DNA from: Gigantopelta aegis
Lineage: Eukaryota; Mollusca; Gastropoda; Neomphalida; Peltospiridae
Length of the DNA stretch: 64,000 nt
Assembly (NCBI RefSeq): GCF_016097555.1
Contig: NC_054702.1
Location: 86,632,525-86,696,524, forward strand
Direction: 5' to 3'
In this document: piece by piece, positions 55,888-64,000 of the stretch
How the letters are laid out: every line of letters begins with the position of its first letter
Position numbering within the stretch: the first letter of the stretch is position 1
Translations under genes and position numbers: made by a program
The notes under the pieces: generated by a model
Seen by the model: the letters and a program-made list of their open reading frames with translations, nothing else
What the model was told of the DNA's origin: nothing
Databases searched by the model: none

Positions 55888-58800
55888 CTACTACTACTAC
55901 TACAACTACTACCGAGGTCGACTCGTGTGGTAACAGTGTATACATACAATTAACGTTTTCAGATATAGGTGTGATGGACTCGTGTGGTGACAGTGTATAC
56001 ACACATTTGATGTTTTTCGGATATAGGTGTGGTCGACTCGTGTGGTGACAGTGTATACATACAATTGATGTTTTTCAGATATAGATGTGGTCGACTCGTG
56101 TGGTGACAGTGTATACATACATACAATTGATGTTTTTCAGATATAGGTGTGATCGACTCGTGTAGTGACAGTGTATACATACAACTGACCTTTTCAGATA
56201 TAGGTGTGGTCGACTTGTGTGGTTACAGTGTATACATACAACTGACCTTTTCAGATATAGGTGTGATCGACTCGTGTAGTGACAGTGTATATATACATTT
56301 GATGTTTTTCAGATATAGGTGTGGTCGACTTGTGTGGTTACAGTGTATACATACAACTGACGTTTTCAGATATAGGTGTGATCGACTCGTGTAGTGAAAG
56401 TGTATATATACATTTGATGTTTTTCAGATATAGGTGTGGTCAATTCGTGTGGTTACAGTGTATACATACAACTGACCTTTTCAGATATAGGTGTGATCGA
56501 CTCGTGTAGTGACAGTGTATATATACATTTGATGTTTTTCAGATATAGGTGTGGTCGACTTGTGTGGTTACAGTGTATACATACAACTGACGTTTTCAGA
56601 TATAGGTGTGATCGACTCGTGTAGTGAAAGTGTATATATACATTTGATGTTTTTCAGATATAGGTGTGGTCAATTCGTGTGGTTACAGTGTATACATACA
56701 ACTGACCTTTTCAGATATAGGTGTGATCGACTCGTGTAGTGACAGTGTATATATACATTTGATGTTTTTCAGATATAGGTGTGGTCGACTATGGTGGTTA
56801 CACAGTGTATACATACATTTGACGTTTTCAGATATAGGTGTGATGGACTCGTGTGGTGACAGTGTATACATACAATTGGTGTTTTTCGGATATAGGTGTG
56901 GTCAGTTCGTGTGGCGACAGTGTATACATACAACTGACGTTTTCAGATATAGGTGTGATGGACTCGTGTAGTGAAAGTGTATACATACATTTGATGTTTT
57001 TCAGATGTGTGTGGTTAACTCGTGTGGTAGCAGTGTATATATACAATTGATGTTTTTCAGATATAGGTGTGATCGACTCGTGTAGTGACAGCGTATACAT
57101 ACAATTGTTGTTTTTTCAGATGTGTGTGGTTAACTCGTGTGGTAGCAGTGTATATATACAACTGATATTTTTCAGATATAGGTGTGATCGACTCGTGTGG
57201 TTACACAGTGCACACACACAATTGACGTTTTCAGATATAGGTGTGATCGACTACGGTGGTTACACAGTGTATACACACAATTGACGTTTTCAGATATAGG
57301 TGTGATCGACTACGGTGGTTACACAGTGTATACACACAATTGACGTTTTCAGATATAGGTGTGATCGACTACGGTGGTTACACAGTGTATACACACAATT
57401 GACGTTTTCAGATATAGGTGTGATCGACTCGTGTAGTGACAGTTTATATATACAGTTGATGTTTTTCGGATATAGGTGTGGTCAATTAGTGTGGCGACAG
57501 TGTATACATACAATTGACGTTGTCAGATATAGGTGTGATCGACTCGTGTGGTTACAAAGTGTACATATACAATTGATGTTTTTCAGATATAGGTGTGATC
57601 GACTCGTGTAGTGACAGTGTATACATACAATTGTTGTTTTTCAGATGTGTGTGGTTAACTCGTGTGGTAACAGTATACAATTGATGTTTTTCAGATATAG
57701 GTGTGATCGACTCGTGTAGTAGCAGTGTATACATACAATTGATGTTTTTCAGATATAGGTGTGATCGACTCGTGTGGAGTCTTATGTGATTTACTTGCCT
57801 CAAAAACGGGAAGTCAGGTTCTAGGAGCGCTTTGTAATTTCTTCTGTGACATCGAAGGCGCAAAAGAGTTTGCTAAAATCTTACAGAAGTGAGACTTTAC
57901 GATCATGGTGACTGTATATTTAGCTATCATAGTATAATCGTGTCACAAAGTTATGCGTTTTGTGGGAGGGAGGACGGTGAGGGGTAGGAATATCAATGAA
58001 ACAGTTTTTCCTCCATAGCCATTTCCACAGGCAGTATTCTTCGTTGTAAAAATAAACTTATGGCATCATATGGCAGTGAACTAAATCTTCCTAGATACTA
58101 TAACAATAAGCCAATTAACATATTGATGATGTGGAACTTAGCACCAGATATATAAACGGTGAGCTATGGTTCTTGCATGAGGAGGAGCATTTCATGCGAA
58201 CTGTTGGAAATGGTTTATTTAACGACGCACTCAACACATTTTATTTACGTTTATATGGCGTCGGACATATGGTTAAGAACCACACAGATATTGAGAGAGG
58301 AAACCCACTGTGGCCACTTCATGGGCTACTCTTTTCGATTAGCAGCAAGGGATCTTTTATATGCATCATCCCACAGACAGGATAACACATACCACGACCT
58401 TTAATATATCATTCGTGGTGCACTAGCTGGAGCGAGAAATAGCCCAATGGGCCCACCGACGGGGATCGATCCCAGTCCGACCGCGCATTTAAGCGAACAC
58501 TTTACCACTGGGCTACGTCCCGCCCTGCGAACTGTTGGAGTCACAATTGATTTCACAGTAGTTCATGAGTGCATGGTGTCACATAAGGCATAAAGTGTCC
58601 AAATACAATAACGGTTTTGTCAGTTTGAATGCTCAGTTAGGCTATAATCGTAAATAATACGTAATATATGCTTTATATTTATTACCAGTACTTGTCATTT
58701 AGTTTGATTTTACCCTAGAAGATTTAAATATTTTACTAACGAAAAGTCGAGAAATGTTTTTCATAAGCCGATTTCAGTAGAGAAACGTTGAAGTTAAAAT

Positions 58801-59407
58801 AAATGATATTGGTGTAATTTTAGGGAGGACCTTGACGATATCTATTTCTGCGAGCTCGTCAAGGGATGTCCAGTCTTTGATGGAGGAGATGCCCGCATCA
58901 CTGAACTCACCATCAGTCCAGTGTCCGGCCCACCGGGTGAGATACAGAAATCATTAAACTATACTCAACGAAATGAATTAAGGACCAGCAGATATTTTAG
59001 CATCATTTAACTATGCAGCGTCTTTTAATGTAAGGGATATTCATCAAACAACAAGTATGGTTACGAACCACTGATTAACGAAACACAGTCGTATGTGCAT
59101 TTCGGTAGTTTTTTTCATAAATGCACAAAACAAAAATCAATAAAATAACATAATAAAATAAAAACCACCGTGTTTTTATGTGTATCACGGGTCAAATTGT
59201 ACTGAAACAAGCATTAGAAGTCATCTGTAATAAAAAAAAAAAAAAAAACCCCATTAAAAAAGACATTAGCAAAGATAAGACATAGGTAAGGAACTGTCTC
59301 CTCCCACAGATGAAATTCAAATTAATAAATAGTCCCTCCGTCCCAAGTTGCTGTCATCTTCCGACACCTATGTTTTTTCAGTAAAGCAAATTCGCTATTT
59401 CTTGCCT

Positions 59408-59466
<59 letters not shown>

Positions 59467-59768
59467 AACAAACGAAAAAACAATCCATTCAGTTTGTAGT
59501 GTAAATGTATCAAATGACTATCTGGTTTTTGTTTGGTAGGTGAAAGGGAGATCGACTTCAGTTACGTTACTCGGAATGGAACTGGAACTGGGCAGTTAGA
59601 AGTTCACATTAATACAGTGGACAAATTACCACTTGGTAAGTCAGAAATCCACAGGTTCCAATACATGATAATGTTGTATCTGCTTCAAAGGTATCCGTGT
59701 GTGTATGTGTGCGTGTGCGTGTGTGTGTGCGGTACTAGTATATATATATATATGTGTATGTGTATGTG

Positions 59769-59846
<78 letters not shown>

Positions 59847-62840
59847 TACACACAAATATATATGTATGTATGTATACATACATAAATATATACATACATA
59901 CATACATACATACATACATAGGATGACTCGATAGCTCAGAACGTATCGTGGCAAGTCTACAAGTTGCGAGCGATTCAGTGCCATAGGTTCGAGTCCCAGC
60001 AACGACATGGGACAATTTGTAAGGCCAGAAAGGATTTTATTATTGCCTGCGCCAGTGCGTTAATATCTATGTATGTAACAGTCAACCTCGACATACATAC
60101 AATATACAGATATTCATACATCAAGACATATGTACGTGCGTGCGTGCGCGCGCGCGTGCGTGTGTGACTGTATGTGTGTGTGTGCATGCATATGTGTAGA
60201 TTTATGTACAGGCCCGAAACCAATGGGGGATTGGGGAGGGGGTCGGTCGACCCCCCTCCCCCTACCGGTGACCTTTTTTTTAATATGCCCCGGAGCCACC
60301 TAAGCAACTCGGGCGCTTCGCGCCCTCGCCTATCACATAAGCCTAAACGACCCCCCCCCCCCCACTCCTCTCAAAATCCTGGTTACAGGCCTGATGCATA
60401 CGTATACATGCACGCGAGAATATGTGTTCTCTGTGTATTTATTTGTGCGTGACAAATATTATACTGATGGTTCATGATAAACCCACGGGTCAATAAAGAT
60501 AAAAGAAATACTCATTAGTTTCATTTTTTTTTTAAATTCAAATAATTTTCAGTCAATCTGTTAAATAAATGGGATGAATTTTCAGTCAATTTGTAAACTG
60601 ACTGAAACTTTAGTCATTTTACAAACTGACTGATTTTAGGCATTCATTGCAACCTATGTAACATACACCTGGAAATTACTTGAGAACCACCAAGATTTGA
60701 TCATATGGCTTATACATTGGCAAGATATTGTGAACATTTTCTTGACACAAAACACTGAAATTAAAGGTCTTTGTATACAGAGGATATTGAAAACAAATTG
60801 CTAGTAAGTGATTCTTTTATAGAAAAAAGGTTTTTTTGTTTAACTACACCACTAGAGCACATTGATTTATTCATCATCGGCTATTAGATGTTAAACATTT
60901 GGTCATTTGGACCTGTAGTCTTACAGAGGAAACCCGCTACATTTGTCCATTAGTAGCAAGGGTTCTTGTATATGCATCATCCAACAGACATGGTAGCATA
61001 TACCACCGCCTTTGATATACCAGTCGTGGTGCACTGGCTGGAACGAGAAATAGCCCAATGAGCCCACCGACGGTGATCGGTCCCAGACCGACCGCGCATC
61101 AGACTAGCGCTTTACCACTGAGCTACGTCCCGCCCTATATAGAAAAAGACAGATACCTGAAAATGTATGGTAATTAACTATTGAGCTGGAATTACACGGA
61201 TGTGCTTCTCGTAAGTAGTTTCTTTATGCCATCTCGCTAAATACCCAGTGGATACAAAATAGAGAATTAGGAACGGTAGCCTTTAAAATGACTGTCATGA
61301 GTTTGCAGCCATTGTAAGATGTTTGCAAACAGAGCCTTGTTGGCGACTACTATTTCATACTAAATATATTTTCTTGTTTAGAATACCAGTGTCTGTATAT
61401 CGAATGTGTTTGTAGCACTCTTTTTTTTACTTTAATTCGTGATATATATTTTTTCGTACGTACGAAATTATTTGGAGGTAAAATCCAGTTTGGGCTACTA
61501 TAAGGATTAGGTCAACAACAAACACCTTGTAAATACAGACACTGATATTTTAAATAAGAAAATGTATTTAATTTGTATGTTACGTCATCGAAAAGACTAT
61601 TGGTCTGAAACATTTTATAATGGTTGTAAACTCAGGACTGTCCCTTTAAACTATTAACGAATAACGATTAGAGCTGGGCGGTATACCGTATCAATCTAAT
61701 TAAAATTAGCTCCACTATTACATGTGGATCTAAAGACAGCCAGTTGGAGCTCATGTCCACCAATCAAAACCTGGTAACATTTCGTCTGTAAATAATGATT
61801 TAAATATTGACCAATCACAATTCGCCTTTTATAACGTTATTTGGGAGCATACAAATTCTAAAAATATCGGGCGAGTCTATTTTAGTGGCCGCAGTACAGC
61901 GAACCATACCAATACGTACGGGGTGGGTTATCAGTCTTCAATTTTACATTAAAAATTATTTATTTATTTATAAAATTAAAAAAACCTAAATCAGTCTTCA
62001 GTTTTACATTACAAATTATTTATTTTATAAAATAAAACATGTTTTAAGGCATTCGTAATTCACACGAAACATGTCGTATACCCTCAGGATAATTCGGAAT
62101 GTTTTCAAATTATTTTTAAATCACTGGCAGGATTCTGCAAGTAAGGTTTTGATTGGTGGACATGAGCTCCAACTGGCTGTCTTTAGATCCACATGTAATA
62201 GTGGAGCTAATTTTAATTAGATTGTATACCGTATATACAGTTCGGTAGCGGTATTATGTCAATACCGATTTACCATACCGAGCAAATTTCAAAATACCGA
62301 AATTTCGGTATTAAAAAATATTTCCCGGAAAGCACTAATAATGTATCTGACAAACGCAAAATGGGTTGGTATAAATCAGACGAGAGCCTTGTGTATGGAA
62401 TTTAATTGTATTTAGATGAAATTAGCGGGTGAGCCTTAAGACAGGCATGCATGAGTATACCAAAAACAGCGCTCGATACCGCCCTGCTCTAATAACGATC
62501 AAATTTGATGTGGATGGTACAAAGCCTACTTTCGTTGTATACAATTTGTATAACCTAATTCAAACTCATTCATCCACTGACAAATATAACATTCAAAATA
62601 TTTGCTAAAACATTTATTTTTCTTATTAAAACAATTCCATACCAAAGATATTTTTAAATTTTTCCAATGACTTAAATGTCTGTGTATACATGTTTACAGA
62701 CATACGACTTTTCAACGAAGCCGCAAAACCAGGCGCCTACTCCTTTAGATTTATGCTGGACGCCGAGAAATCGGACGACTGCCACCCCGAGAAATTCCCG
62801 TGCGAAACGTGGAAGAAAGGAAACTACACGCTCGTAATAT
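50482..62840 (+). CDS. Countin-like saposin-B protein, copy 2, 3' partial
   Basis: Exons: 50482-50487 (ATG AAG only), 55163-55376, 57753-57888, 58824-58936, 59540-59635, 62700-62840. All are GT/AG and in phase. Sizes equal copy 1 (6, 214, 136, 113, 96) except the sixth, 141 versus 126 nt (five extra residues). The last exon, about 95 nt in copy 1, is not in the window. It has the signal peptide [17 protein letters not shown], the same RRRR patch, saposin cysteines CPLC, SCGVLC, LCNFFC and FCELVKGC, and [13 protein letters not shown] in the C-terminal part. By my count 60 of 71 residues of exon 2 match copy 1. It is a tandem duplicate in the same orientation 3.2 kb downstream. Introns are much larger, and the one before exon 3 ends in an array of acceptor-site copies. 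All six exons appear intact. Confidence 0.85.
50698..50756. mobile_element. 59-bp Mutator-like MITE
   Basis: CAATCTAATTAAAATTAGCT and its inverted partner AGCTAATTTTAATCAAATTG are nearly the whole element. A 9-bp duplication TGAAATTAT (50689-50697, 50757-50765) flanks it. The arms equal the outer end of the larger element at 61692-62224. Confidence 0.8.
51004..51234. mobile_element. MITE with CATGGGCGTACATGGG ends
   Basis: CATGGGCGTACATGGG on the left and CTATGTACGCCCATG on the right are inverted ends. A G-run (51017-51032) and C-run (51051-51062) flank GTTCGATGGGTTCGACCGAC. Inside, a GGAACCCCCCTTTTCAAAAT unit is duplicated. Confidence 0.7.
51690..54790 (-). mobile_element. Truncated L1-like LINE, split by a solo LTR
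   Basis: Read on the minus strand, the order is the end of an endonuclease domain ([32 protein letters not shown]), a linker helix ([29 protein letters not shown]), then reverse transcriptase: [40 protein letters not shown] and the catalytic TQYADDTEF at about 51900-51925. These motifs fit the L1/Tx1 type of non-LTR element. Multiple stops and frame changes run through it, and it has no intact ORF. The 5' half and clear 3' end are missing. It lies in intron 1 of countin-like copy 2, opposite to the gene. Confidence 0.85.
52440..53692. mobile_element. Solo LTR inserted in the LINE
   Basis: A 1253-bp stretch begins TGTGACGGTACATG and ends ATCCCCGTGACA (TG...CA, with the short inverted TGTGACGG / CCGTGACA type ends). 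A 5-bp target duplication GCAAT (52435-52439, 53693-53697) flanks it. LINE reverse transcriptase sequence continues on both sides. No internal retroelement region is present, so it is a solo LTR, probably Ty3/gypsy-type given the 5-bp duplication. An internal duplication of about 110 bp occurs at about 53115-53330. It is younger than the LINE it interrupts. Confidence 0.85.
54850..55050 (+). repeat. Diverged retroelement tail
   Basis: CTCTTTACACTGGTTTTTCT and ACTGGGGTGTCGTTAAACAT match the tail at 39400-39565. It sits about 115 bp before exon 2 of copy 2, while the match in copy 1 sits about 720 bp before its exon 2. Confidence 0.45.
55436..55528. repeat. Short foldback element
   Basis: ACCCGAGTACTCTGACGGTA on the left and ACCGCCAGAGTACTCGGGCT on the right form arms of about 27 bp with a loop of about 40 bp. 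It lies just after exon 2 of countin-like copy 2. Confidence 0.75.
55598..55680. mobile_element. End fragment of a CAGGCCCGTA-type MITE
   Basis: CAGGCCCGTACCCAATGGGG and a GTCGGGGGGTCGG block match the left ends of related MITEs (compare 60209-60393). No partner end is found. Confidence 0.5.
55797..55912. repeat. Compound microsatellite (ATAC, CA, ACT)
   Basis: ATAC units, then a CA run of about 60 bp with a few changes, then ACT repeats. It directly precedes the acceptor-site array. Confidence 0.9.
55915..57752 (+). repeat. Minisatellite built from a 3' splice site and exon start
   Basis: About 31 units of 57-59 bp end at the real acceptor of exon 57753-57888. Each unit has a pyrimidine stretch with CAG (GATGTTTTTCAG or GACGTTTTCAG), then the first bases of the exon (ATATAGGTGTGATCGACTCG), then about 25 bp of spacer (AGTGACAGTGTATACATACA). 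Three units have CGG for CAG (near 56019, 56887, 57468), and three read ATGTGTGTGG in place of ATATAGGTGTGG. Three neighbouring 59-bp units (about 57232-57409) are almost identical. The corresponding intron of copy 1 has a single acceptor and no array. Confidence 0.95.
58209..58525 (-). mobile_element. tRNA-derived SINE, full length, tail type A, with target duplication
   Basis: A perfect 14-bp duplication TGCGAACTGTTGGA (58195-58208, 58526-58539) brackets the insertion, as expected for LINE-driven retrotransposition. Tail (GGTTTATTTAACGACGCACT, the first bases shared with the duplication), middle and inverted head (TTTACCACTGGGCTACGTCC) are all present. It is the best-delimited SINE copy in the window. 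Confidence 0.95.
59413..59462. repeat. (CA)n microsatellite
   Basis: A CA run of about 50 bp, 78 bp upstream of exon 59540 of countin-like copy 2. Confidence 0.95.
59695..59922. repeat. Compound GT / TA / ATAC microsatellite
   Basis: A GT-rich run, then GTGTAT units, a TA run (about 59776-59843), then ATAC and TACA units. It begins about 60 bp after exon 59540-59635. Confidence 0.95.
60209..60393. mobile_element. MITE with CAGGCCCG ends
   Basis: CAGGCCCGAAACCAATGGGG on the left and CTGGTTACAGGCCTG on the right are imperfect inverted ends. Inside are GGTCGGTCGACCCCCCTCCC and a C-run. It belongs with the 35087, 37536 and 55598 group. Confidence 0.65.
60825..61137 (-). mobile_element. tRNA-derived SINE, full length, tail type B
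   Basis: The tail TTGTTTAACTACACCACTAG, middle (GATATACCAGTCGTGGTGCA) and inverted head (CTTTACCACTGAGCTACGTC) are present. It lies in the intron before exon 62700. Confidence 0.92.
61282..61650. mobile_element. MITE, family B
   Basis: TTTAAAATGACTGTCATGAG on the left and CTCAGGACTGTCCCTTTAAA on the right. The TTTTCGTACGTACGAAATTA centre is shared with 49238-49626. Confidence 0.7.
61669..62491. mobile_element. hAT-type element carrying a nested foldback element
   Basis: The ends TAGAGCTGGGCGGTATAC and GATACCGCCCTGCTCTA are inverted, with a perfect 8-bp duplication ATAACGAT (61661-61668, 62492-62499). The interior right side is rich in ACCGAAATTTCGGTATT-type palindromes. No transposase remains. 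The element at 61692-62224 inserted only 23 bp from its left end. Confidence 0.88.
61692..62224. mobile_element. Mutator-like foldback element with 80-bp identical arms
   Basis: The first 80 bp (CAATCTAATTAAAATTAGCT through CCACCAATCAAAACC) recur as an exact inverted copy at the right end. A perfect 10-bp duplication TATACCGTAT (61682-61691, 62225-62234) flanks it. Duplications of 9-10 bp with long inverted arms fit Mutator-like elements. The interior of about 370 bp is AT-rich without a transposase. Perfect arm identity suggests recent mobility or gene conversion between the arms. Confidence 0.88.
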
Positions 62841-62982
62841 GTTAGTATACACTGCCACTTTATTGACTAGTTAAATTTTGATTAGAGAAAACTGGCTAAA
62901 GTGTTTTTCATAAGCAGAAAGGGATCTTTTATATGCTTTTTCAAACAGATGTGATAATACACCCACTGCATTTGATATTCAA

Positions 62983-63228
62983 GGACGTTGCCCAGTGGTA
63001 AAGCGTTCGATTGATGCGCAGTCGGTCTGGGATCGATCCCCGTCGGTGGACCCATTGGGTTATTTCTCGTTCATGTACTATCCTGTCTGTGGGATGGTGC
63101 ATATAAAAGATCCCTGGCTGGTAATTGAAAAGAGTAGCACATGAAGTGGCCACAGCGAGTTTCCTCTCTTAACCATGTCTCTGACGCCATATAACCGTAA
63201 ATAAAATGTGTTGAGTGCGTCGTTGTTC
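62983..63228 (+). mobile_element. tRNA-derived SINE, tail type A, internally deleted
   Basis: The head GACGTTGCCCAGTGGTAAAG, a B-box with GGGATCGATCC, then CTATCCTGTCTGTGGGATGG, and the tail TGTTGAGTGCGTCGTTGTTC. The middle that normally reads CACGACTGGTATATC is missing. Confidence 0.88.
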
Positions 63229-64000
63229 ATGAGTCATGTTATGGGGCTACAGGAAAATATATATCGTGGTTGGTGAAGATGTGGATACCCCCCCCCCCCA
63301 CACACACACACACGCACACCGCTCTCAATCAGAGAAGTTCAGCCTGCGAACATTTCGCTAACGTTCGCGAACTATTTGATTGGTTTCCGACGTGGCCATT
63401 TGGTTTAATGTGAAGCGCATAGACCAGTCTAGCGGACGATTTTCTGCTCTGTCTAGCTGAACGTAGCCCTAGTGACTAGTTACAATTCTATTCTGCAAAA
63501 GAAGAATCAGCAACTTTATGTACATACATATATATAGCCTCTATTAGAAATTCGAAAAAAAAGGCAGAGTTACGTCCCCTAACCACTCTTTACTTCTGGC
63601 GCGTTCCGGTTTGAACAAACATGGACGATCATGATATAAATTCCTGTATCAGCGATGAAAATGTGCCTGCAAAAAAGATTACAAAGGTTAGGTTGCAGGA
63701 ATATTTACGTATAAGGGAGCTTCCAACAACGGAACAAAACCAATGCTGGAAAAACGAAGGTCACAGTTGTTTGTGAATCTCCAGCTGAGATTTATGCATG
63801 CCAATCCCTGGCATCATAAATGTCCCCACCTATGCTTTAAAAATAAAGAATGATACAGGTAAAAATTTAGTTGATGAAATTGCGTTTTGTTATAACTGAT
63901 CATGTGATAAATATAGGAGATGAATCTAGCAAGCTGTCACACACCCTGATTGTTTTGGTTTTCTTGCATGGAAATTATTATTTTTTTTTTTTTGCTTCAA
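63229..64000. other. End of window: intron of countin-like copy 2 or its flank
   Basis: It includes a C-run and CA repeat (about 63289-63315), an unassigned stretch with short inverted motifs (GTTCAGCCTGCGAAC, AGTCTAGCGGACGA) and a SAP-like remnant (63621-63776). The final exon of copy 2 (expected to read like CNGECGS...) was searched for and not seen. Confidence 0.4.
63621..63776 (+). pseudogene. Short SAP-like remnant, probably transposon-derived
   Basis: A 51-residue frame begins MDDHDINSCISDENVPAKKI and continues KVRLQEYLRIRELPTTEQNQ. The LQEYLRIRELPTT segment resembles the first helix and turn of a SAP domain (leucine-rich helix, then GLPTSG). A one-base frame change shortly after would continue as basic sequence. 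It starts within the last 400 bp of the window, so its context is unknown. I would not call it a host gene. Confidence 0.3.

Noticed and set aside
56149-56971. Serial open frames ([18 protein letters not shown] type) over the acceptor array, seeming to encode a repeat protein
   Set aside because: They arise because many units are 57 bp (19 codons). Units of 58-59 bp shift the frame and stops follow. The sequence is amplified intron/exon boundary, not a coding repeat.
55915-57752. CRISPR-like array (regular repeats with spacers)
   Set aside because: The spacer portions are themselves repeated, the unit matches the adjacent exon start, and the genome is eukaryotic. The 66-bp array at 8501-9300 is rejected for the same reason.
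59533-60015. Frames over 100 residues long in both strands with Tyr-Ile and His-Thr repeats
   Set aside because: They are translations of TA, GT and ATAC microsatellites. Only 59540-59635 is a true exon.

Overview
This is a repeat-rich piece of an invertebrate nuclear genome, most likely a mollusc and probably a gastropod. The evidence is threefold: large intron-rich host genes (a Hippo-pathway Salvador gene, a ciliary CCDC42/CFAP73-type coiled-coil gene and two countin-like saposin genes), a tRNA-derived SINE of the kind common in mollusc genomes present in well over ten copies, and a wide mix of cut-and-paste DNA transposons. There are no operons, no bacterial genes and no CRISPR arrays. 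Exon limits below come from GT/AG sites and codon phase, which agree across every junction I checked.

Layout. (1) 2451-13982, plus strand: the Salvador homologue (SAV1), lacking only its 5' exon(s), with six exons carrying a polyQ region, two WW domains and the SARAH domain. Its long introns hold a piggyBac derivative, two hAT-type elements, a pogo-like element, an inverted pair of palindromic repeats and two minisatellites. (2) 13983-29719: intergenic, with a Tc1-type transposon, a Tigger/pogo element, a nested transposon pair and small MITEs. (3) 29720-36873, minus strand: a complete eight-exon CCDC42/CFAP73-family gene (354 aa). (4) 38605-47270, plus strand: a complete seven-exon countin-like gene (261 aa), with a PIF/Harbinger transposon in an intron. 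(5) 50482-62840, plus strand: a tandem paralogue of that gene, complete except for its last exon, which must lie beyond the window. Its introns hold a LINE split by a solo LTR, a hAT element split by a long-armed foldback element, and the most unusual structure here.

That structure is a minisatellite at 55915-57752. Every 57-59 bp unit is a copy of the 3' splice site plus the first bases of the saposin exon that immediately follows the array. The gene therefore carries about 31 near-copies of one acceptor/exon boundary directly upstream of the real one.

The genes act in different systems: SAV1 in Hippo signalling, the coiled-coil protein probably in cilia or flagella, and the countin-like pair as secreted saposin-fold proteins. 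The last two are tandem duplicates, since exon phases match, exon sizes match except one, and both use an unusual first coding exon of only two codons.
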